A stretch of 11,477 nt of DNA from Bacillota bacterium (GTDB lineage: Bacteria > Bacillota_C > Negativicutes > CTSoil-072), in assembly GCA_017861495.1 (NCBI GenBank), contig JAGFXW010000130.1, positions 1 through 11,477 of the forward strand, written 5' to 3'. The notes under the pieces were generated by a model. It was not told the DNA's origin. It was given only the letters and a program-made list of their open reading frames with translations, and did no database searches. The position numbers were made by a program, and so were the translations under genes. The stretch's first letter is position 1, and every line of letters starts with the position of its first letter. Shown in pieces: positions 6,820 through 11,477 of this stretch.

Positions 6820-8268
6820 TTATTTCCCGGGAATTCCGGCAATTGCTTTGGCCAGCTCTTTTTTATGCTCCAAATTACTTTGGCGGGAAATCATGATGCG
6901 CTGCGCCTGCGGCGAACCAGCTCCATGCATCGATTCCGTGCGGTAGCCAACCGCAGCAGTCCCCAGGGTGATATTCTCAATTAACCGCAAAATCCGCATC
7001 CGGTGTTCGGTCGGAACCGAGGCCACACCTTTAAAATATTTTTCCACTACTTTCCCGATCACCGGATGACGTAAATCTTGCTCTGACGGCATCGTTACCA
7101 TCAGGCCGCCGGCGATATCCTCGGCCAACCGGGCAATCTCATACGGAAAGCGGGTCACGTTCTGCTTACAAACATTCGCCAACATCAGGTCGATCAAATA
7201 AGTCCCCGAAGCGGTTGGGCAGCCTGCCGCCGAACAAGCGATACCACAGGAATACAACGTTTCGTTCAAATGGATCATTTCAATCAGTTTATCTTTGAGA
7301 TGGGTTGCCTTTGCCGCCCCATTATAATCCGCCGCTAAGGCTGCAGCGCCGATCAGCACGTCGCCGACGCCAACCTTACAGCCCCCATAGCTTTGACGAT
7401 GATAGCCGGCAAACCGCTCCACCATCATGCCGCTGAATTCGTACTCGCCGCACATGAATACATTTTCCCAAGGAATAAACAAGTGGTCAAAAACCATCAA
7501 CGCCTCATGTCCACCGAATTGCTTGTTGCCGACATCGATCGTGCCGTTCTCCAGTTTGCGGGTATCACAGGACTGGCGGCCATAAATATAAAAGATCCCT
7601 TCCGCATCTGCAGGAGCACAGAAAGAAATCGCGTAATCAGCGTCTTCCTTGCCCATAGAAATCGTCGGCATCACCAAAATCCAATGCGAATTGAGCGCCC
7701 CGGTCTGATGCGCTTTGGCGCCGCATACCACAATCCCGTCGGCCCTTTTTTCTACAACATGGACAAACAGGTCCGGATCAGCCTGCTTGCTGGGCGCAAG
7801 ACTGCGGTCCCCTTTCGGGTCGGTCATCGCACCGTCAACCGTCCAATCTTCATCCTGCATCCGGCGCAAAAAAGCAAGAAACCGCTTATGATAATCGGTA
7901 CCCATTTTTTGATCCATTTCGAACGTTGTACTATCCACCGCGTTAATAGCATCCATGCCGACACAGCGTTGAAAACAGGCGGCTGTTTTTTGGCCCAATA
8001 ACCGCTGCATTTTCACTTTCTTGATCAAGTCATCCGTACTTTGATGCAAATGGCAGAACCGGTTTATTGTTTTGCCGCTGAGATGGGAGGTCGCCGTCAT
8101 TAATTCCGCATACTGCGGATCTTCCGCCAGTGCATAGGTTGCCTTAACCGAGTTCATAGATGGCCGAATGATCGGATGATCCACCGGATTTTCCACTAAT
8201 TCTCCCTGCAGATACACTTTAAAATTGAGCTTACGCAGGCTATCCTCATATTGTTGGGCTGTCTTCAT
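6820..8268 (-). CDS. abfD: 4-hydroxybutyryl-CoA dehydratase / vinylacetyl-CoA delta-isomerase
   Basis: This 482-residue enzyme converts 4-hydroxybutyryl-CoA to crotonyl-CoA, using a [4Fe-4S] cluster and FAD in a radical mechanism. It is used in 4-aminobutyrate/succinate-to-butyrate fermentation. The cluster ligands of the Clostridium aminobutyricum enzyme (Cys99, Cys103, His292, Cys299) have counterparts here: C98 and C102 in AACFQRCVGMDA, and H290 and C297 in YHRQSYGGCK. K298 follows C297. E255 in FGGHEALMVFDHLFIPWENV matches the catalytic glutamate region. The cluster ligands separate it from the related flavin 4-hydroxyphenylacetate 3-monooxygenases. Length is normal. The ATG at 8268 follows AAAGGAGG. 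None of the usual partners (CoA-transferase, 4-hydroxybutyrate dehydrogenase) is present in the window. Its 5' side is a strongly structured region. Confidence 0.93.
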   Translation of the reverse strand: MKTAQQYEDSLRKLNFKVYLQGELVENPVDHPIIRPSMNSVKATYALAEDPQYAELMTATSHLSGKTINRFCHLHQSTDDLIKKVKMQRLLGQKTAACFQRCVGMDAINAVDSTTFEMDQKMGTDYHKRFLAFLRRMQDEDWTVDGAMTDPKGDRSLAPSKQADPDLFVHVVEKRADGIVVCGAKAHQTGALNSHWILVMPTISMGKEDADYAISFCAPADAEGIFYIYGRQSCDTRKLENGTIDVGNKQFGGHEALMVFDHLFIPWENVFMCGEYEFSGMMVERFAGYHRQSYGGCKVGVGDVLIGAAALAADYNGAAKATHLKDKLIEMIHLNETLYSCGIACSAAGCPTASGTYLIDLMLANVCKQNVTRFPYEIARLAEDIAGGLMVTMPSEQDLRHPVIGKVVEKYFKGVASVPTEHRMRILRLIENITLGTAAVGYRTESMHGAGSPQAQRIMISRQSNLEHKKELAKAIAGIPGK

Positions 8269-8295
8269 CCTTTTTTCCTCCTTTTATCTCGTTAA

Positions 8296-8399
8296 CAGCC
8301 TGTAAGACCCCGCCCTCTTAGGTCGGGGATCAACAGGCTATAACACTCGAACTAAGTTCACTCTAAGGGTTCGGCGGGGGCAATAACCCCCTCCGAACC
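8296..8399 (-). promoter_or_regulatory. structured leader candidate of abfD (two stable stem-loops)
   Basis: Read on the minus strand, the first stem-loop (8399-8368) is GGTTCGG-A-GGGGG, loop TTATTG, CCCCC-G-CCGAACC: 12 pairs with one mismatch. The second (8339-8297) has an outer AGCCTGT/ACAGGCT stem and an inner CCCCG/CGGGG stem topped by loop ACCTAAGAGGG. The loop's CCTAAG can pair with CTTAGG just 5' of the first stem, so a pseudoknot is possible. The second stem ends about 15 bases before the abfD ribosome binding site. I do not recognise a known riboswitch. No T tract follows, so any control would be of translation or RNA stability. It could instead be a mobile-element end or remnant. 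Confidence 0.4.
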
Positions 8400-8408
8400 T
8401 AAGGCTCA

Positions 8409-8438
8409 CTTATATCTTCGCGATCCCTTCGCCGGCAA
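8409..8438 (-). promoter_or_regulatory. weak promoter candidate for abfD
   Basis: Minus strand: TTGCCG (8433-8438, 4 of 6) with GATATA (8411-8416, spacer 16) or TATAAG (8409-8414, spacer 18). A start near 8402 would make the two stem-loops the 5' leader of abfD. The -35 lies in a small TTCGC/GCGAA dyad. Moderate matches only. Confidence 0.3.
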
Positions 8439-8513
8439 GCGAACACCGCTGATCATCAACTACAACACACTGGAACAAAATTTACAGGCTGGCCAGAAAG
8501 CATCCATCTCTCT

Positions 8514-9059
8514 TCATTCCCGTTCAAGGAGACAACGTTCCTGCTCCAAAAAAATCCGGAATGTTTCTTCATCATAATTACACATCACCACTTCTTTCAG
8601 CGATGTATCATTTTGCTGTAAAAATTCCTTCGTTGTTTCCAGCAGGATTTTAGCGCATTCTGGTTTGGGAAAGCCAAAAATTCCGCTCGATATTGCCGGC
8701 ATGGAAAGGGATCCTAAATTATATAAATCAGCAAGCCGCAAGCTGTTGAGAACCGCCTTCCGTAATTTTGCCGTTTCATCTCCCTCACCCATTTGCGGTC
8801 CAACCGTATGGATGACAAATTTGCAGAACAGCGATCCCGCATCCGTAATTACAGCCTTGCCGACCGGCAGGAAGCCGATTTTCCGTATAATCGTGTTGCT
8901 TTGCTGCTGGATCTCAATGCCGCCGCTTACAACAATCGCCTTGGCCGCACCTCCGCCATGCATGAGCTTGCTATTTGCCGGGTTCACAATCGCATCTGTT
9001 TTTTCCTGGGTGATATCCCCTTTTTTGACCGAAATACAGCGATCCCCGATTTTTATCAT
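8514..9059 (-). CDS. Macrodomain protein (ADP-ribose binding / hydrolase)
   Basis: This 181-residue protein is a single macrodomain, which binds ADP-ribose or related metabolites and in many members removes ADP-ribose from proteins. Visible marks: KGDITQEKTDAIVNPANS (13-30, with D22, N26 and N29), the GGG turn (35-37), AVITDAG (69-75), KFVIHTVGP (80-88), and the phosphate-binding loop PAISSGIFGFP (121-131). Where MacroD-type hydrolases have GGGVDGAI with a catalytic Asp, this protein has GGGAAKAI, so it resembles the AF1521-like group more. Enzyme activity is uncertain. The ATG at 9057-9059 has only a weak GGTGA upstream. A seven-codon frame (MQKIDWR, stop TGA) with a GGGGGCGAAG ahead of it ends 4 bases before the ATG, so coupled translation is possible. 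It diverges from the plus-strand kinase locus. Confidence 0.9.
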   Translation of the reverse strand: MIKIGDRCISVKKGDITQEKTDAIVNPANSKLMHGGGAAKAIVVSGGIEIQQQSNTIIRKIGFLPVGKAVITDAGSLFCKFVIHTVGPQMGEGDETAKLRKAVLNSLRLADLYNLGSLSMPAISSGIFGFPKPECAKILLETTKEFLQQNDTSLKEVVMCNYDEETFRIFLEQERCLLERE

Positions 9060-9228
9060 CCGATCACCGCCAATCTATTTTTTGCATTTTCTTCGCCCCC
9101 AAAGTCGTATTTCCTCTGTAAAATATTTCTATTTTTATCATTTACAGTTCGTTTAAAGGATTTCAGAAAGATCATGTTGAAAGATTTTACCATAAAAGCA
9201 ACACTACAACCGCACAGGAGGTGGCACG

Positions 9229-9336
9229 ATGCGTGAAACTCATTTGCGCCAATCCCGCCAAACGGTAAAATTGGGCTTAATTAAAGTAGTCCACGATTTA
9301 TTTCCCGGAGAACAAACTGCAGGAATGGGCGGATAA
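9229..9336 (+). pseudogene. detached N-terminal piece of the uridine-kinase-like gene (35 codons)
   Basis: This short frame has the best start signal of the locus: AGGAGGT (9216-9222), 6 bases, then ATG at 9229. It encodes MRETHLRQSRQTVKLGLIKV followed by VHDLFPGEQTAGMGG and a TAA at 9334-9336. The part up to LFPGEQ resembles the ThrRS-like helix (AVKRLFPG type) that precedes the kinase part in this protein family. After GEQ the frame goes off and stops. The continuation of the protein, ENKLQEWADKVSPIQFLF, is found in the +1-shifted frame of the same bases (from 9308). I read this as the true 5' end of the kinase gene, cut by an internal deletion of roughly 30 codons with a frameshift. A sequencing or assembly error is the alternative. 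TAA and the next GTG are one base apart, so translational coupling could still make the kinase. Confidence 0.6.
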
Positions 9337-9337
9337 A

Positions 9338-10531
9338 GTGAGCCCCATCCAATTCCTGTTTAAAAAAGACGGTTACTACCATTATAAAGTGGATGATACT
9401 ATTGTTAAAACAATTTATCCGGCCAACACCAATACCGCACTGATTGAGCCTTTCCGGATCATCCCTTTTTCTTCCGGCTTTATCATTGATTTTTTCGACA
9501 CAGAAGCTGCAGAAGAAAAACCATTCATCCTGCCGGAAAAATTATCAGCAACGTACGATAAATCCCAACATTGGCTGCGCAATATGAAGTTAGAATTAGT
9601 TGCGGATGTCAATTCCTACATTGCTTCCGGCCAAAGCCTGGAATTGCTTAGTATTGCCGAAGCCCTGCAAGAAAAAGAAATTTCCGATATCGCCGATTCC
9701 ATCCTGCAACAGCGCCGCGCCGTGCGCGTGATCCTGATTTCCGGACCATCTTCCTCCGGCAAAACTACATTCTCCTGCCGACTCTCCACCCAACTGCGCG
9801 TCAACGGATTGAAACCCATTCCGCTGTCCCTGGACGATTATTTTTTGAACCGTGACCAAACACCGCGTGACAGCGACGGAAATTACGATTTTGAAGCCTT
9901 TGAGGCCCTCGATATCCATCTGCTGCAGCAGCATTTTAAACAATTGATCGACGGCGAAACCATCGAAACCCCTACGTTTGACTTTCGCACCGGATGCCGG
10001 TCCGACAAAACAAAAACATTGCATCTCGGTCCGGCTGAAATCCTCGTTATTGAAGGAATGCATGCTTTAAATCCCCAATTGATATCCTCCATCAACCGAA
10101 ATACATTTTTTAAAGTTTATATTGGCGCCCTGTTTGAACTCAATATCGACTTGATGAACCGGGTTCCTACCACGGAAGTCCGATTAATCCGCCGCATGGT
10201 CCGGGATGACCGGTTCCGGGGAACAACGCCGGAAGGGACATTCGACCGCTGGGCCAGCGTACGCCGGGGAGAATACAGTAATGTATTTAAATTCCACGAA
10301 GAAGCCGACGTCATGTTTAACTCCAGCTTACTGTATGAAATGAACGCCCTAAGGCCGTTTGCCGAAGCTTGCTTGCAAAAGGTGCAGGAAAACAGCCCGC
10401 ATTATGCTACCAAAGAACGTTTATTGAACTTGCTGTCCTTCTTCGAGCCCCTTGGTGTTTCCAAGGTTCCCTTTAACTCCATCCTGCGGGAATTTGTCGG
10501 CGGCAGCATGTACATCCAATGCGAAGAATAA
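9338..10531 (+). CDS. Uridine kinase-like nucleoside kinase, probably 5'-disrupted
   Basis: The 397-residue product carries a complete P-loop kinase domain of the phosphoribulokinase/uridine kinase family, which phosphorylates a nucleoside or similar hydroxyl substrate with ATP. The Walker A is GPSSSGKTT (136-144), then LRVNGLKPIPLSLDDYFLNRD with DDYF (166-169), TPRDSDGNYDFEAFEALD (175-192), the Walker-B-like ILVIEGMHALN (235-245), and conserved RLIRRMVRDDRFRG and RRGEYSNVFKFHEEADVMFNSS. The N-terminal 1-125 is the linker domain seen in the longer TGS/ThrRS-like kinases (DGYYHYKV, YPANT, PFRIIPFSSGFIIDF, SIAEALQEKEISDIAD). The start is uncertain: GTG at 9338 has only a weak GGCGG upstream, and the frame is open further back to 9290 and encodes family-like sequence (KLQEWADKV). 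Relatives I recall are about 430-550 residues, so this is short at the N terminus. A terminator follows 8 bases after the stop. Confidence 0.85.
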   Translation: MSPIQFLFKKDGYYHYKVDDTIVKTIYPANTNTALIEPFRIIPFSSGFIIDFFDTEAAEEKPFILPEKLSATYDKSQHWLRNMKLELVADVNSYIASGQSLELLSIAEALQEKEISDIADSILQQRRAVRVILISGPSSSGKTTFSCRLSTQLRVNGLKPIPLSLDDYFLNRDQTPRDSDGNYDFEAFEALDIHLLQQHFKQLIDGETIETPTFDFRTGCRSDKTKTLHLGPAEILVIEGMHALNPQLISSINRNTFFKVYIGALFELNIDLMNRVPTTEVRLIRRMVRDDRFRGTTPEGTFDRWASVRRGEYSNVFKFHEEADVMFNSSLLYEMNALRPFAEACLQKVQENSPHYATKERLLNLLSFFEPLGVSKVPFNSILREFVGGSMYIQCEE

Positions 10532-10538
10532 CCGGCCG

Positions 10539-10572
10539 AATAATCCCCCTAACCAAGGGGGCTTATTTTTTT
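10539..10572 (+). terminator. intrinsic terminator of the kinase gene
   Basis: CCCCCT (10545-10550), loop AACCA, AGGGGG (10556-10561), then CTTATTTTTTT. Flanking AATAA/TTATT extends the stem past one mismatch. It begins 8 bases after the kinase stop. Because of it, the cassette that follows does not depend on kinase transcription. Confidence 0.92.
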
Positions 10573-10614
10573 GCCCTCCTGCGAAAATTTTTTTCTTATA
10601 GCCCGCAAAACGGC

Positions 10615-10643
10615 TTGACATGTTATAGAATGTGTTCTAGAAT
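10615..10643 (+). promoter_or_regulatory. strong sigma-A-type promoter of the micro-protein gene
   Basis: Perfect TTGACA (10615-10620), an optimal 17-base spacer and TAGAAT (10638-10643, 5 of 6). An A/T tract (AAAATTTTTTTCTTATAG, 10585-10602) just upstream could act as an UP element. The spacer, -10 and start region are covered by an operator-like palindrome, so a strong but tightly repressed promoter is likely. The predicted start near 10650 would place a TAGAA-CACA-TTCTA stem-loop at the very 5' end of the RNA. Confidence 0.8.
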
Positions 10644-10687
10644 AAATTATAGAACACATTCTATAATTTATTCTAGAACACATTCAA
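10626..10687 (+). promoter_or_regulatory. operator array: 58-bp perfect palindrome with three evenly spaced dyads
   Basis: Bases 10628-10654 and 10659-10685 are exact 27-base inverted copies around a CACA centre. Inside are three occurrences of the dyad TAGAA-N4-TTCTA: 10626-10639 (N4 = TGTG), 10650-10663 (CACA) and an imperfect one at 10674-10687 (CACA, ending TTCAA). Their centres are exactly 24 bp apart, a little over two helical turns, so three repressor dimers could sit on one face of the helix. The first overlaps the -10, the second the start point and the third the early transcript. This is the layout of a repressor operator. I cannot name the regulator, and none is encoded next to it in the window. 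Confidence 0.7.
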
Positions 10688-10745
10688 ATCTCTTGTAATC
10701 TCGGGACGCAAAAAATAATCCGCTTGGAAAGGAGGGTATTCAACA

Positions 10746-10823
10746 ATGTTAAAACTGATAGCTGGTGTGAATGCCATGTGGATGGTAAGTGTTTTCTGTG
10801 TAGTGAGCTGGCTCTGTGTTTAA
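10746..10823 (+). CDS. 25-residue hydrophobic micro-protein, function unknown
   Basis: The ATG at 10746 follows AAAGGAGGG at a good 9-base distance, and the frame ends with TAA at 10821-10823. The product starts MLKLIAGVNAMWMVS and continues VFCVVSWLCV: one Lys near the N terminus, then a near-continuous apolar stretch with two Trp and two Cys, long enough for a single membrane span. It is the only frame with a proper start signal between the regulated promoter and the terminator at 10865-10916, so the transcript of about 265 bases carries this and little else. It matches no family I recognise. Possible roles are a small membrane regulator or subunit, or a type I toxin-like peptide. No antisense RNA promoter was seen. 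Alternatively the RNA itself may be the product. Confidence 0.6.
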   Translation: MLKLIAGVNAMWMVSVFCVVSWLCV

Positions 10824-10864
10824 CGGCGCATGATAATCTCCTGTTCTTCCAACCCTTGTTTTTA

Positions 10865-10916
10865 CATAAAAAGTACAAGCCTTCGCCAAAACCAGCGAAG
10901 GCTTGTACTTTTTATG
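10865..10916. terminator. bidirectional intrinsic terminator, perfect 22-bp stem
   Basis: Arms 10865-10886 and 10895-10916 are exact complements (CATAAAAAGTACAAGCC... against ...GGCTTGTACTTTTTATG) with loop CAAAACCA. The arms start and end in A/T runs, so U tracts form in both directions. It separates the plus-strand micro-gene from the convergent minus-strand gene ending at 10958 and probably serves both. Confidence 0.88.
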
Positions 10917-10957
10917 TTCTTGCATATTCTCTATCATTTCCGACCAAGCGGATAAAA

Positions 10958-11477
10958 CTACTTATAACTTGCCTTCACATTCGTTATTAACAATCCTTTT
11001 TGTGCAGCAGTTTCTTTATCAGGTACGTATTCAGCCGTCGCAACCGAAGAATTAGCCTCCTGGCCAACTGAAATTACCCCACTCCAGAGTACTCTTTTAT
11101 CCATAAAAATATTGGCTTCGATTTTATAAACATACGCCCCAGGCGAAACCACCCGGCCTTGACTGTCTGTTCCATCCCACTGCACGGTGATTGTTCCGGT
11201 TCCAGGCGTTGCCGTACTAACCGCATCAACTTCCGACTGCGAACGATTAGCCCAGTCCGACACCTTTACCCAAACCGGCAGCGTGGCAGGCCGCTTAGTA
11301 AACCCACCATTCGCCGCAAACCGTGTCGCAGATATGGTTTTAATATAATTCCCGTTGCTGTCTTCGATCCACACGGCGTATTGGTTACTCGAAAATCCGC
11401 CGATTCGTTCCAGATCAAAGGTGATCGTAACCAATCCCAGTCCAGACGCCAAAACTGCAGACATGGCCAGCAAAATA
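10958..11477 (-). CDS. DUF2271-like exported protein, N terminus cut by the window edge
   Basis: At least 172 residues are visible, with a TAG stop at 10958-10960. The first ones (ILLAMSAVLASGLG) look like the hydrophobic core of a signal peptide, so only the basic start lies beyond the edge. A TTG at 11473 would be in frame but lacks the N-terminal basic part. The body resembles DUF2271: LVTITFDLERIGGFSSNQYAV, then VWIEDSNGNYIKTI, a middle segment PVWVKVSDWANRSQSEVDAV with STATPGTGTITVQWDGTDSQG, and RVVSPGAYVYKIEANI. The last part is also like the FlgD Ig-type beta sandwich. DUF2271 proteins are periplasmic or surface proteins of unknown function, often near ApbE-type flavin transferases. 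It converges with the micro-protein gene at a shared terminator. Confidence 0.75.
   Translation of the reverse strand, partial: ILLAMSAVLASGLGLVTITFDLERIGGFSSNQYAVWIEDSNGNYIKTISATRFAANGGFTKRPATLPVWVKVSDWANRSQSEVDAVSTATPGTGTITVQWDGTDSQGRVVSPGAYVYKIEANIFMDKRVLWSGVISVGQEANSSVATAEYVPDKETAAQKGLLITNVKASYK

Larger units (their letters stand above)
8296..8491. repeat. 10-bp inverted repeats bounding a 196-bp segment
   Basis: CAGCCTGTAA (8296-8305) and its exact complement TTACAGGCTG (8482-8491) bracket the structured region upstream of abfD. A third, shorter copy (ACAGGCT, 8333-8339) pairs locally with the left arm. The arrangement allows alternative pairing in RNA, or could mark the ends of a small non-autonomous element. 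No target-site duplication is visible at the edges. Confidence 0.5.

Noticed and set aside
7393..8001. 202-codon open frame on the plus strand opposite abfD
   Set aside because: It is the antisense shadow of a conserved enzyme, has no ribosome binding site, and its basic, His-rich composition is typical of reverse-frame translation.
8356..8578. Open plus-strand frame without a start (contains YLRDPFAGKRTPLIINYN), a possible gene fossil
   Set aside because: No start codon with a ribosome binding site, no family recognised, and its 3' part overlaps the macrodomain gene. The openness may be chance.
9116..9147. CTGTAAA/TTTACAG inverted repeat as an operator between the macrodomain and kinase loci
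   Set aside because: Only 7 bp with a 17-base A/T-rich gap and no convincing promoter elements around it. It is too weak to call.
10626..10687. LexA, Fur/PerR or Rex box
   Set aside because: The dyad TAGAA-N4-TTCTA lacks the GAAC-N4-GTTC spacing of LexA, the TGATAAT or TTATAAT core of Fur/PerR and the TTGTGA half-site of Rex.
10684..10878. Antisense frames opposite the micro-protein gene as a separate minus-strand gene
   Set aside because: No promoter with proper spacing or convincing ribosome binding site and frame was found. The frames run into the terminator palindrome.

Overview
The window reads as chromosomal DNA of an anaerobic, low-to-mid GC Firmicute. Strong AGGAGG-type ribosome binding sites, TTG starts, sigma-A-like promoters, compact intrinsic terminators and a 4-hydroxybutyryl-CoA dehydratase gene support this. 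The set of genes, including a uridine-kinase-like protein of a type I recall from Clostridia and Negativicutes, would suit a Sporomusa/Pelosinus-like Negativicute. That placement is an inference, not something the sequence proves.

Layout. Almost everything from 1 to 9059 is on the minus strand. Reading in the minus direction from right to left: a macrodomain protein (8514-9059); a 245-base gap holding strong stem-loops; 4-hydroxybutyryl-CoA dehydratase (abfD, 6820-8268); a MalY/PatB-type C-S lyase/aminotransferase (5458-6633); an MgtA-type Mg2+ P-ATPase (2874-5390); a lone glycine-cleavage H protein (2411-2803); a regulatory gap with a tandem 25-bp repeat, a promoter and two hairpins; an orphan branched-chain amino-acid-type binding lipoprotein (942-2108) with its own terminator; a DedA membrane protein (174-779) with its own promoter; and the 5' part of tRNA-Thr(CGU) (1-48) behind a near-consensus promoter.

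On the plus strand, a short reading frame (9229-9336) and a uridine-kinase-like gene (9338-10531) look like two pieces of one gene split by an internal deletion and frameshift. They end at a clean terminator. Next comes a self-contained cassette (about 10580-10916): an A/T tract, a TTGACA/TAGAAT promoter, a perfect 58-bp palindrome carrying three evenly spaced copies of a 14-bp dyad, a strong ribosome binding site, a 25-residue hydrophobic micro-protein, and a perfect 22-bp terminator stem. The right edge holds the C-terminal part of a DUF2271-like exported protein on the minus strand.

How the genes fit together. abfD, the C-S lyase, mgtA and gcvH are co-directional with gaps of about 70-190 bases, so partial co-transcription is possible, but I see no shared pathway. 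The most unusual parts are the micro-protein cassette with its operator array, the structured leader in front of abfD, the promoter/attenuator-like leader of the binding protein with its duplicated -35 region, and the broken 5' end of the kinase gene.
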